57,302 nt of DNA, taken from the NCBI GenBank assembly GCA_009885995.1, contig VFJQ01000138.1:1-57302 (forward strand), read 5' to 3'. The notes below the pieces were generated by a model, which had not been told where the DNA came from, did no database searches, and saw only the letters and a program-made list of their open reading frames with translations. Position 1 is the stretch's first letter; each line of letters begins with the position of its first letter. Positions 32,071 through 39,373 of the stretch are shown piece by piece. The DNA is from Verrucomicrobiota bacterium (GTDB lineage Bacteria; Verrucomicrobiota; Verrucomicrobiia; Chthoniobacterales; Chthoniobacteraceae). The position numbers and the translations under genes were made by a program.

Positions 32071-32345
32071 TTGGGGATTTCGCAAATCACCATGGGGAGT
32101 TGCGAAATCCCCCGAGTTCCCGGACGGACTCCCGAGGGGCCCGCGCGCCTCCCTGCGGGGCGCGGGCCGGCGGCGGCGGGGCGCGCTGCGGCGACGGTGG
32201 GGGAAAGGCGAACCCCCGCGGGGAGGCGGTGCGGAACCGTGGGGGCAGTGCGGCGACGGCGGGGCGCGCGCTGGCGACCGTGGGGTATCGCGCGGAAACC
32301 GCGGGGCTCGCGTCGGGCCCCATGGGGATCAGCGCGGGGATGCGG
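32071..32345 (+). repeat. Degenerate ~20-nt tandem array, G-rich on the plus strand
   Basis: Units of about 19-23 nt share a core like GCGnAACCnTGGGG: GCAAATCACCATGGGG, GCGAACCCCCGCGGGG, GCGGAACCGTGGGG, GCGGCGACGGCGGGG, GGCGACCGTGGGG, GCGGAAACCGCGGGG and GGGCCCCATGGGG. Identity between units is low, so this is an old array. Runs of GGGG every ~20 nt on one strand could favour G-quadruplex or R-loop formation. Confidence 0.5.
32073..32112. repeat. 13-bp perfect inverted repeat
   Basis: GGGGATTTCGCAA (32073-32085) and TTGCGAAATCCCC (32100-32112) are exact reverse complements with a 14-base loop containing ATCACCATGGGG. It is the left edge of the degenerate array and may show the ancestral form of its unit. 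Confidence 0.7.
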
Positions 32346-32375
32346 TGGATCGGACGCCAGTGTAGTCCGTCATAA

Positions 32376-32618
32376 TTAGTGTGGAATATACTGGATCGCT
32401 GTTAGGAAGGTGTTGCCGCCTTTACCTCGGATGTCTTTTATCGCGCGCTGAATGAGTTCTCCGAGATCGACTTCAAGAGCATCGGCGATCCGCAGGAGCG
32501 TCTTGAAGTTCGGCGCGCGATCGTTGTCGCCCTCGAAGTAGCTGATGGCGGATTGCGCCATCCGCAGACCGCCTCCGGAGCAAACGCCCACCTCCCCCGA
32601 ACGCCGCCCGTTTTTCAA
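32376..32618 (-). CDS. XRE-family helix-turn-helix protein, N-terminally degenerate
   Basis: From MAQSAISYFEGDNDRAPN onward (FKTLLRIADALEVDLGELI) this is the second half of a Cro/CI-type HTH domain. The first helices are not recognisable: the preceding residues (KNGRRSGEVGVCSGGGLR) do not match the usual RxxRGLSQEELA text, and the only start available is a TTG at 32618, just inside a region of mobile repeats. It is probably a regulator that lost its N-terminus. The C-terminal tail (DIRGKGGNTFLTAIQYIPH) is unassigned. Confidence 0.45.
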   Translation of the reverse strand: MKNGRRSGEVGVCSGGGLRMAQSAISYFEGDNDRAPNFKTLLRIADALEVDLGELIQRAIKDIRGKGGNTFLTAIQYIPH

Positions 32619-32671
32619 CTCGCCGCGCGCCTTTTTAACCCGCGATCCGCCGCGTCAATGCGGCGAGGGCG

Positions 32672-32725
32672 CCGCGCTGGCGAGGCTCACCGCCAACGCC
32701 ACAAGCTCAGTCCGACAGGCTCTTA
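32672..32725 (+). repeat. 54-bp dispersed repeat, copy 2
   Basis: CCGCGCTGGCGAGGCTCACC through AGTCCGACAGGCTCTTA, matching 105-158 on the opposite strand except for the final few bases. As an inverted pair 32.5 kb apart, the copies could support inversion. Confidence 0.6.
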
Positions 32726-32904
32726 ACCTTTTTTTTGATGAAAAACCCCATTTTGCCCGCCACCCGATGTCTCCCGGAAAATAAAAACGCCGTGACGGGC
32801 CGTATAAGAAATACGCACACGTAAGTCCGACAGACTCCTAGCCAGCCGAAGGCAATCCGAAGGGTGCGCGCAGCGCAGCCAACGAGCGGAGACTGCCGCC
32901 TTGA

Positions 32905-32956
32905 TGTAGCCGCGTCGCTCTGCGACGCGCGCACGGCCCAGAGGGCCGTGGCTACA
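32905..32956. repeat. REPIN (family A), identical to 464-515
   Basis: Same 52-bp double palindrome as 464-515, in the same orientation: TGTAGCC, GCGTCGC-TCT-GCGACGC hairpin, CACGGCCC-AGA-GGGCCGTG hairpin, GGCTACA. It lies 43 bp beyond the RAYT stop codon. Confidence 0.85.
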
Positions 32957-32960
32957 GCGC

Positions 32961-32985
32961 TGTAGCCGCGCCGCTCAGCGGCGCG
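32961..32985 (+). repeat. Single REP (family A, variant stem)
   Basis: TGTAGCC followed by GCGCCGC-TCA-GCGGCGC. Relative to the GCGTCGC/GCGACGC stem, both arms have changed together (T to C, A to G), keeping the pairing. It ends 14 bp from the RAYT stop. Confidence 0.8.
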
Positions 32986-32999
32986 TTGGGTGCGGCAAA

Positions 33000-33611
33000 T
33001 CAAAGCTCCGCGTGGTCGAGCACGTGGAGGCAGCCGGCATACGGCCAGTCTTCCCAGCGCGCGACCAGGCCGGCTCGCACCGGATTCTCCCGCACATACG
33101 CCCACTTTTGGTCGAGGCTCTCGTCGTGGCGGAGCAGGTGATCGAAGAAGCCTTCCTGCCAGATGCGCTCGGCACGGCGCGGAGTGCCACCTTCACGGTG
33201 GTGGGTGGCATCTTCACGGCGCGGAGCGCCCTGGCTACAGGGGGTGTCACTTTCACGGCCCAGAGGGCCGTGGCTACAGGGGGCGCTTGTAGCCGCGTCG
33301 CTCTGCGACGCGCTGGGGCGGGCTCGCGCGAGGCAGCGCCGCAGCGTGCCCACCCAAGCACCCAGCCGAAACGCCGGCCCGCCGCGGACGAAAAGATGCA
33401 CATGATCCGGCATCAGCACATAGCGCCCGATGAATACCTCGTGCTCGCGCGCCGCCGCTTCCGCGAAGGCGACAAACGCAGCGTGGACTTCGGGACCAGC
33501 GAGCCAGCTCCGACGCTGGTGGGTCAGGAACGTGACGAAGTAGATCGGCGTGCTGCGCTGGAAGACGAACGGCAAGCGCGGCGGTCGGCGCGGAAAGCGT
33601 TCGGAGGACAT
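33000..33611 (-). CDS. REP-associated tyrosine transposase (RAYT, Y1/TnpA-REP type) interrupted in frame by REPs
   Basis: A 203-residue HUH-type single-strand transposase expected to process REP palindromes. Features: YFVTFLTHQRR, the metal-binding MPDHVHLFVRGG (His70, His72), IWQEGFFDHLLRHDES and the catalytic-tyrosine region WAYVRENPVRAGLV (Tyr173). Residues ~100-147 are not family sequence. They are translation of REP palindromes (SQSDAATSA, CSHGPLGRE, CSQGAPRRE) lying between the helix RRCLARAR and IWQEGFF. The ATG at 33611 fits the family start (MSSERFPRRPPRLPFVFQR). REPs also flank both ends. Whether the enlarged enzyme still works is unknown; the frame is uninterrupted. Confidence 0.88.
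   Translation of the reverse strand: MSSERFPRRPPRLPFVFQRSTPIYFVTFLTHQRRSWLAGPEVHAAFVAFAEAAAREHEVFIGRYVLMPDHVHLFVRGGPAFRLGAWVGTLRRCLARARPSASQSDAATSAPCSHGPLGRESDTPCSQGAPRREDATHHREGGTPRRAERIWQEGFFDHLLRHDESLDQKWAYVRENPVRAGLVARWEDWPYAGCLHVLDHAEL
33171..33312. repeat. REP cluster inside the RAYT coding sequence
   Basis: Three good family A palindromes (33215-33239, 33254-33278, 33288-33312) and a degenerate one (33171-33190) lie within 142 bp. Stems are CACGGCGC-GGA-GCGCC, CACGGCCC-AGA-GGGCCGTG and GCGTCGC-TCT-GCGACGC. A motif like GTGYCAYCTTCACGG repeats three times between them, so part of the cluster arose by tandem duplication. The minus-strand reading frame passes through without a stop. Confidence 0.85.
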
Positions 33612-33619
33612 GGCGGCCC

Positions 33620-33730
33620 TGTAGCCGCGTCGCTCTGCGACGCGCAAGGGCAAAGCGCCAGCGGCACGGCGCGGAGCGCCGTGGCTCCAGGGGGGCACTT
33701 GGGGGCACGGCGCAGAGCGCCGTGGCTACA
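33620..33730. repeat. REP cluster upstream of the RAYT gene
   Basis: REPs at 33620-33644 (GCGTCGC/GCGACGC stem), 33665-33689 (CACGGCGC-GGA-GCGCCGTG with GGCTCCA end) and 33706-33730 (CACGGCGC-AGA-GCGCCGTG with GGCTACA end). The first faces the other two, as in a REPIN with an extra unit. The cluster starts 9 bp upstream of the RAYT ATG. Confidence 0.8.
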
Positions 33731-33750
33731 GCAGGACGAGCGAGGGCCGG

Positions 33751-33918
33751 GTGAAAGTATCGTGGCAGGTGACGGGCATCCGGCACGACGCCTACGCCAA
33801 CGCCCACCGCATCCCGACCGAGTAAGACAAAACCGGCGCCAAACTGGGCACCTACACGCACCCGGAACTCTTCGGCCAGCCCGACGGTCAGCGCGCGGCG
33901 ACGACGGCGGGGAGGTAG
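33751..33918 (+). pseudogene. 3' remnant of a gene with an internal nonsense codon
   Basis: The frame from 33751 reads VKVSWQVTGIRHDAYANAH, RIPTE, a TAA stop (33823-33825), then DKTGAKLGTYTHPELFGQ to a TAG. The WQVTGIRxDAYAxAHRIPxE-xDK...GTYxHPELxG pattern resembles the conserved C-terminal end of large bacterial proteins seen elsewhere, with Glu/Gln replaced by the stop. The 5' part is missing and REPs abut the remnant. Function cannot be named with confidence. Confidence 0.55.
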
Positions 33919-33923
33919 CGCCT

Positions 33924-34037
33924 GTGGCTCACACAGCCCCCGGCGTGAAGACTGCCTGCGCGCGCAGCGTTAAACTTTTCAGTCAGCGCGCTGCGCGCGG
34001 TTGAGCTTCGCTTCACGCCGGGGGCGGCGTGAGCCAC
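33924..34037. repeat. Nested palindromic element (REPIN family D, GTGG-headed)
   Basis: Outer arms of 27 bp begin GTGGCTCAC and match in reverse complement except at two positions. Each arm can fold on itself (TCACGCCG-CCCC-CGGCGTGA in the right arm). An inner inverted repeat GCGCGCAGCG/CGCTGCGCGC lies within. It ends 58 bp before the sulfatase start at 34096. Confidence 0.75.
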
Positions 34038-34095
34038 TTGCTCTCCAAATGCACGATGCCCATTTCCGCGGAACGCGGGTTATGATCGGGCCTCG

Positions 34096-35469
34096 ATGAA
34101 ACACCTCCTCGCTTCCCTCCTCCTCGCCCTCACCGCGCAGGCGGCCACGAAACCGAACATCCTCTGGCTCGTGGCCGAGGACATGGGGCCGGCGCTCGGG
34201 TGCTACGGGCAAAAGGAAGTCTCCACACCGAATCTCGATCGACTGGCAAGCGAGGGCGTGCGCTACACGCGGGCTTACACCACGGCGCCGGTGTGCTCGG
34301 CAAGCCGCTCGGCGTTCATGACCGGGATGTATCAAACGACGATCGGCGCGCACAATCACCGCTCGCATCGCGACGACGGCTATCGCGTGCCGGAAGGCGT
34401 GCGCACGATCCCGGAGTGGATGCGCGATGCGGGTTACTTCACGGCGAACCTCGTGCAGCTCCCGGCGGAGTTCGGCTTCAAAGGCTCGGGCAAGACGGAT
34501 TGGAACTTCACCGCGCCGGAGAAGCCTTTCGACGGCAAGTCGTGGGACGAGTTGAAGGCGCACCAGCCTTTCATCGCGCAGATCAACTTTCAGGAAACGC
34601 ACCGCACCTACCACGCGCCGAAGCACGCCGATCCCGCGAAGGTCGAACTGCCACCGTATTATCCCGATCACCCCATCGTGAGGGAGGACTACGCGCAGTA
34701 TCTCGACGCCGCGACGGAGCTGGATCGCAAAGTGGGCCTGATCCTCGCGCAGCTCGCGCAGGACGGGCTGGCGGAGAATACGGTCGTGGTTTTCCAAAGC
34801 GACCACGGCGAGTCGATGGTGCGCGGGAAACAGTTTTGCTACGAGGAAGGGCTGCACATCCCGCTCATCATCCGCTGGCCCGGGCAGCTCAAAGCCGGGA
34901 CCGTGAGTGATCGGATGATCGCATCGATCGATCTCGCGCCGACTTTTCTAGCGATCGCCGGCGCCGTGATCCCGCCGAAGATGGAAGGCCGCGTCTTCCT
35001 CGGCGAGAAGACCGCACCGCCGCGCGACCTGATCTTCGGCGCGCGCGATCGGTGCGACGAGACGGCGTTCCGCTTCCGCGCCGTCCGCGACGCGCGCTAT
35101 CGCTACATCCGCAACTTCACGCCCGAGCGCCCCTTCCTCCAGGCGAACGCCTACAAGGAGAAGCAATACCCCACGTGGACGCTGCTGCCGAAGCTCTTCG
35201 CCGAAGGAAAACTAACGCCCCCGCAAGCCGCGCTCTGCGCGCCGACGATGCCGCCGGAGGAACTCTACGATCTCGAAACCGACCCGCACGAAATCAAGAA
35301 CCTCGCCGCCGATCCCGCGCACGCCGACGAACTTAAGAAGCTGCGCGGCGCAGTGGAGAAGTGGATCGCCGACACGCACGACCAAGGCGCCGAAATGGAA
35401 CCCGATTGGCTCGTGAAGGCGAAGGGCGCGACGAAAGGCGAGGCCCCGAAAAAGCGAAAAGCTAACTGA
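34096..35469 (+). CDS. Secreted sulfatase
   Basis: A 457-residue sulfatase with a signal peptide (MKHLLASLLLALTAQA), AED metal-site residues near 28-29, catalytic CSASR with Cys67, the FQETH and HAPKH stretches and SDHGES as second metal site. The C-terminus is Lys-rich (KKRKAN). It stands alone on the plus strand between a palindromic element and the convergent deoA; the two stop codons overlap tail to tail within 8 bp, so there is no room for a terminator between them. Confidence 0.93.
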   Translation: MKHLLASLLLALTAQAATKPNILWLVAEDMGPALGCYGQKEVSTPNLDRLASEGVRYTRAYTTAPVCSASRSAFMTGMYQTTIGAHNHRSHRDDGYRVPEGVRTIPEWMRDAGYFTANLVQLPAEFGFKGSGKTDWNFTAPEKPFDGKSWDELKAHQPFIAQINFQETHRTYHAPKHADPAKVELPPYYPDHPIVREDYAQYLDAATELDRKVGLILAQLAQDGLAENTVVVFQSDHGESMVRGKQFCYEEGLHIPLIIRWPGQLKAGTVSDRMIASIDLAPTFLAIAGAVIPPKMEGRVFLGEKTAPPRDLIFGARDRCDETAFRFRAVRDARYRYIRNFTPERPFLQANAYKEKQYPTWTLLPKLFAEGKLTPPQAALCAPTMPPEELYDLETDPHEIKNLAADPAHADELKKLRGAVEKWIADTHDQGAEMEPDWLVKAKGATKGEAPKKRKAN

Positions 35470-36694
35470 CAACGAGCGCGCCTTCGAGTTGCGCGAGCGC
35501 GGCGGCGAGGGTGGCGTCGTTGCGCGCGTGGATACGCATGAGCGGCTCGCCCATCGCGACGGCATCGCCGACTTTCCGAATCGCGCTGAAGCCGACGGCG
35601 TAGTCCACCGCGTCGCTTGCCTTCGCTCGGCCTCCGCCGAGGAGCACGCTCGCGCGACCGATCGCGCCGGCGTCGAGCTTCGCGATGCGGCCCGCGTTTG
35701 GAGCAGGAAGGTCGCGGACGATCGGCGAGGGATGCACGTCGAGCATGCGTTCGAGCGTCGTCGCGTCGCCGTCCTGCGCTTCGACCATCGCGACGAACTT
35801 CTTCCACGCGGTGCCGTCTTCGAGCCAGCGCGCGAGCGCGGCGCGCGAGGAGTTTGCGACGCGTTCGGCGAGATCAAGCGTGAGCGCGACGAGATCGGCG
35901 GGGCCGCGGCCTTGCAGCGTGGCGACGGACTCGGCGACTTCGAGCGCGTTGCCGACGGTGCAGCCGAGTGGTTCGTCCATCGGCGTGAGGAGGTGCGAAG
36001 TCTGCACGCACATCTCATTCCCCACGGCGGTGAGCGCGGCGGCGAGCGCTTCGGCCTCCGCGCGCGTCTGCATGAACGCGCCACTGCCGAACTTCACGTC
36101 GAGCACGAGACGGTCGAGTGTCTCCGCCAGCTTCTTCGACATGATGCTCGCGACGATGAGCGGGATGCTCGGGACGGTCGCGGTCACGTCACGCAGGGCG
36201 TAGAGCTTTTTGTCGGCGGGGCAAAGGTCGGCGGTCTGGCCGATCATCACGACGCCAAGCTTGGCGAGTTGCGCGGCGCTTTCCGCTTCGCTCAAGCCGA
36301 CGCGAAAGCCGGGAATGCTTTCGAGTTTATCGAGCGTGCCGCCGGTGATGCCGAGACCGCGGCCGGAGATCATCGGCACCCACAAGCCGTCGCACGCGAG
36401 CAGCGGCGCGAGGATGAGCGAGACTTTGTCGCCGATGCCGCCGGTGCTATGTTTATCCACTTTCGGCGGCGAGCCGGGCGGGTGCGCGAGCACGCGACCG
36501 CTGTGCATCATCGCGCGGGTGAGCGCGCTGATTTCCACCGGGTTCATGCCGCGGAAGAAGACAGCCATCGCCCACGCAGCGGCCTGGTAGTCGGGGATCT
36601 CGCCGCTTGCGTAACCTCGGACGAACTCCCCGATGTCGTCCGCGCTCAGCGCGTGGCCGTCACGCTTCTGCTCGATAAAAGTAGGAACGTGCAT
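35462..36694 (-). CDS. deoA: Thymidine/pyrimidine-nucleoside phosphorylase
   Basis: A 410-residue cytosolic enzyme splitting pyrimidine (deoxy)nucleosides with phosphate. It starts MHVPTFIEQKRDGHALS. Visible are KVDKHSTGGIGDKVSL (phosphate and substrate binding), the family signature around GRGLGITGGTLDKLESIPG, and DVKFGSGAFM. The last ~80 residues form the alpha/beta C-terminal domain. Its start overlaps the 3' end of deoB by 35 bp, an unusually long same-strand overlap, so the two are translated together. Whether thymidine or uridine is preferred cannot be told. Confidence 0.92.
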   Translation of the reverse strand: MHVPTFIEQKRDGHALSADDIGEFVRGYASGEIPDYQAAAWAMAVFFRGMNPVEISALTRAMMHSGRVLAHPPGSPPKVDKHSTGGIGDKVSLILAPLLACDGLWVPMISGRGLGITGGTLDKLESIPGFRVGLSEAESAAQLAKLGVVMIGQTADLCPADKKLYALRDVTATVPSIPLIVASIMSKKLAETLDRLVLDVKFGSGAFMQTRAEAEALAAALTAVGNEMCVQTSHLLTPMDEPLGCTVGNALEVAESVATLQGRGPADLVALTLDLAERVANSSRAALARWLEDGTAWKKFVAMVEAQDGDATTLERMLDVHPSPIVRDLPAPNAGRIAKLDAGAIGRASVLLGGGRAKASDAVDYAVGFSAIRKVGDAVAMGEPLMRIHARNDATLAAALAQLEGALVVS

Positions 36695-37850
36695 GGCGGT
36701 TGAACTCGCGGATGAAGGACGTGCCGGTGGGCCAGCCTTCGCGGAGCTGGAAGAACTCGGCGAGCGACGCGGCGACATCGGCGTAGGTGCGGCGCGTGCC
36801 GAGCGGGACGTGGAAACCACGATGCACGACGAGTAGCGGCACTTCTTCGCGAGTATGATCGGTGCCGCGCCACGTCGGGTCGTTGCCGTGATCGGCGGTG
36901 AGGATCACGAGGTCATCCTCGTCGAGCTGCGGCAGGAAGGCGCCGAGCCACGTGTCGAAATCGACGAGCGCCTGCGCGTAGCCGGCGACGTTGCGGCGGT
37001 GGCCGAAGAGCATGTCGAAATCGACGAGGTTCGCGAAGACGAGTCCGTCGTCGAAGTCCGCCCACAATTCCTCAATCACACGCATCCCTTCGGCGTTGCT
37101 CGCGGTCGGGGTCGAGGCGGTGATGCCGCTGCCGGCGAAGATGTCGCTGATCTTGCCGACGCCATGCACGGAGCGACCGGCGTCGCTGAGCGCATTGAGG
37201 ATCGTGGGCGGCGGGACCATCGAGAAGTCGTGCCGCCCGCTCGTGCGCTTCCACGCGCCGGGCTCGCCGACGAAAGGCCGCGCGATCACCCGCCCGATGC
37301 GGTGCGGCTCGCAGTGCCGGCGCGCGATGCGGCAGATGTCGTAGAGCCGTTTGAGTGGGATCACGCTCTCGTGCGCGGCGATTTGCAGCACCGAGTCGGC
37401 GGAGGTGTAGAGGATCGGCTTCCTCGTGCGCACGTGCTCGGCGCCGAGTTCGTCGAGGATCGTCGTGCCGCTCTGCGGATAGTTGCCGATGAACTCCACG
37501 CCTGCCTCGCGCTCGATCGCGTGCACGAGGTCGTCGGGGAATTTCGTGAACGTGCCGAACGGCTTGTCGAGCAGCGCGCCGGCGATCTCCCAATGCCCGC
37601 TCGTCGTGTCCTTGCCTGCCGAGCGCTCGCGCATCCGGCCCCACGAGGCGCGCGTGCCTTGCGAGCGCGGATCGAAGACATCACCGGCGATCACCTTCCA
37701 AAGCCCGAGCGAAAAGAGGTGCGGCAGAGCGAGGTCGGGCTGCGCGGCGAAGATGTGCCCGAGCGTGTCGGCGCCGGCATCGCCGTAACCGGCGGCATCC
37801 GGCGCGTGGCCGCAGCCGACGCTGTCGAGGACGATGAGAAGTGCGCGCAC
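36660..37850 (-). CDS. deoB: Phosphopentomutase
   Basis: A 396-residue alkaline-phosphatase-superfamily enzyme interconverting (deoxy)ribose 1- and 5-phosphate, the step after nucleoside phosphorolysis by DeoA. Motifs: metal-binding DSVGCGHAPDA (Asp9), the catalytic threonine region AGKDTTSGHWE (~81-88), NLVDFDMLFGHRR and ADHGNDPTWRGTDHTRE. The start is GTG at 37850, 8 bp after the flotillin stop. A diverged copy of its first ~40 bp occurs at 39966-40005. Confidence 0.95.
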   Translation of the reverse strand: MRALLIVLDSVGCGHAPDAAGYGDAGADTLGHIFAAQPDLALPHLFSLGLWKVIAGDVFDPRSQGTRASWGRMRERSAGKDTTSGHWEIAGALLDKPFGTFTKFPDDLVHAIEREAGVEFIGNYPQSGTTILDELGAEHVRTRKPILYTSADSVLQIAAHESVIPLKRLYDICRIARRHCEPHRIGRVIARPFVGEPGAWKRTSGRHDFSMVPPPTILNALSDAGRSVHGVGKISDIFAGSGITASTPTASNAEGMRVIEELWADFDDGLVFANLVDFDMLFGHRRNVAGYAQALVDFDTWLGAFLPQLDEDDLVILTADHGNDPTWRGTDHTREEVPLLVVHRGFHVPLGTRRTYADVAASLAEFFQLREGWPTGTSFIREFNRHARSYFYRAEA

Positions 37851-37858
37851 GGATCCCG

Positions 37859-39232
37859 CTATGGCCGAAAACCAGCCGGAGGTGAAGGCCGCATCGATTC
37901 CGAAGCGGATTTTTCCGACGCATCAGGTGCAGGCTCAGCGCCGTCGCGCATCGCACTGCGCAGGGCCGGGATCTGTTTCAGCAGCTCCTCGAACTTCACG
38001 CCGGCGAGGCTTTCGAGCACGGGCGGAAGTTGCGCGATGATCTTCGTGATATCGCCGGTGACCCGGCTCGCGCCGCCGCCTTTGCCGCCGGTGTTGATGA
38101 TGACCATCTTCTCCATCTTCGCGAGCGGCTCGCTGATCTTCGCGGCGATCTCGGGCAGCACGCGGACGAGCAGTTCGATCACGGCGGCTTCGTTGTATTG
38201 CTTGTAGGAATCGGCCTTGAGCCGCATGGCTTCAGCGGTCGCGATGCCCTGCGCCTCGATGATCTCTGCCTCGGCGAGACCCTTCGCCTTTTGCGCTTCC
38301 GCTTCGGCGAGGCCGGTGGCGCGGGCGACATCGGCGGCGGCGAGACCCTTCGACTTGGCGGCCTCGGCGGCACCTGCGGCTTCGGTTTCGAGCTGGAACT
38401 TCGTCGCCGCGGCGTGCGCCTCGACGCGGTAACGCTCGGCGTCGGCAGGGCGCTGCACGGTGGCTTCGAGTTCGCGTTGGCGGCGCTGGATTTCCTGCTG
38501 CTGAAGCTCGATCTGCTTTTGCTTCTCGATGATCTGCACCTGCACTTCCTCGGCTTTCGCGAGCTGGCCGGTTTTGAACTTCTGCAAGTCGTAGGCGAGG
38601 TCGGCCTCGGCCTTCTTCTGGTTCACGGCAGCGTTGTATTCCGCGGTCTTGGAATTGTAGTCGCGCTGCGCCTCGGCGATCTTCGTGTCGGCGATGAATT
38701 TCGCCTCCTGCCCGGCCTGCGCCGCCTGCGAACTCTTGATCATCGCGTCGCGGCCGGCCTCGGCCTGGGCGATCTGCGCGTCGCGTTTGACCTGCGCGAT
38801 GCACGGCTTGCCGAGCGCGTCGAGATAGCCCTGCGAGTCCTTGATGTCGCGGATGGTGAAGCTGACGATGCCGAGGCCCATGTTCGCCATGTCGCCCGCG
38901 GCGACTTCCTGCACCTTCTGCGCGAACTGGTCGCGGTTTTGGTAAATGTCCTCGACGGTCATGGTGCCGAGGATCGCTCGCAGATGACCTTCGAGCGTCT
39001 GCATGGCGATGTTATTGATGTCGTCCACCGCTTTGCTGAGGAACTGCTCGGCGGCGGTGGCGATGGAGACATCGTCGCCCTTCACCTTGATCTGCGCGAC
39101 GCCATCGACGCGCACTGGCACGCCTTTGCTTGTGTAAACCTCGGGCGTCTGAACGTCGATCGTCAGCAGCTCGAGCGAGAGCACGTTGGACATCTCGATG
39201 ACGGGAATGATGAAGGAGCCGCCGCCTTTCAC
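37859..39232 (-). CDS. Flotillin-like SPFH protein lacking a visible membrane segment
   Basis: From the first usable start (GTG at 39232) it has 457 residues: the SPFH domain (GGGSFIIPVIEMSNVLSLEL, TIDVQTPEVYTSKGVPV), a long EA-rich coiled coil (~160-350; AEAQKAKGLAEAEIIEAQG) and a flotillin C-terminus. Flotillin-like sequence extends upstream of that GTG (NLVVSGRKHRYLDAGG, TFTRGFRI) back to the TGA ending the NfeD-like gene, yet those 40-odd codons contain no ATG, GTG, TTG or CTG, and no hydrophobic N-terminal segment is present in any frame. The 5' end may be deleted or corrupted. Pairing with NfeD is standard for flotillins. It would organise membrane microdomains. Confidence 0.85.
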   Translation of the reverse strand: MKGGGSFIIPVIEMSNVLSLELLTIDVQTPEVYTSKGVPVRVDGVAQIKVKGDDVSIATAAEQFLSKAVDDINNIAMQTLEGHLRAILGTMTVEDIYQNRDQFAQKVQEVAAGDMANMGLGIVSFTIRDIKDSQGYLDALGKPCIAQVKRDAQIAQAEAGRDAMIKSSQAAQAGQEAKFIADTKIAEAQRDYNSKTAEYNAAVNQKKAEADLAYDLQKFKTGQLAKAEEVQVQIIEKQKQIELQQQEIQRRQRELEATVQRPADAERYRVEAHAAATKFQLETEAAGAAEAAKSKGLAAADVARATGLAEAEAQKAKGLAEAEIIEAQGIATAEAMRLKADSYKQYNEAAVIELLVRVLPEIAAKISEPLAKMEKMVIINTGGKGGGASRVTGDITKIIAQLPPVLESLAGVKFEELLKQIPALRSAMRDGAEPAPDASEKSASESMRPSPPAGFRP

Positions 39233-39373
39233 GATGCGGAAGCCGCGGGTGAAAGTCTGGCCGCCAGCGTCGAGGTAGCGGTGCTTGCGGCCCGAGACGA
39301 CGAGGTTCGTGCCGGTGTCGAGGAGGCTGGGGAGGGTGACGGCGAGGTTCGTGGGCGGTGTGTGGTGAGTGGA

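Larger units (their letters stand above)
31903..32375. other. Gene-poor stretch with a small hairpin and a degenerate repeat array
   Basis: I see no credible gene here on either strand. It contains a CTTCTGG-CGCT-CCAGAAG hairpin (32044-32061), a 13-bp inverted repeat (32073-32112) and a G-rich degenerate tandem array to ~32345, followed by an AT-richer segment (ATAATTAGTGTGGAATATAC) next to the HTH gene end. Open frames through the array are artefacts of its composition. Confidence 0.6.
32619..32999. other. Repeat-filled intergenic region upstream of the RAYT locus
   Basis: No gene is seen. The stretch contains copy 2 of the 54-bp dispersed repeat (32672-32725), a lower-GC segment with a TTTTTTTTG run, an IS-end-like AAGTCCGACAGACTCCTAG (32823-32841) and the family A REPIN plus single REP (32905-32985). 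It looks like a landing zone for mobile elements. Confidence 0.7.

Noticed and set aside
32003..32379. Plus-strand open frames through the G-rich array
   Set aside because: Several frames are open at once and the translations simply follow the degenerate repeat; no start region or family similarity.
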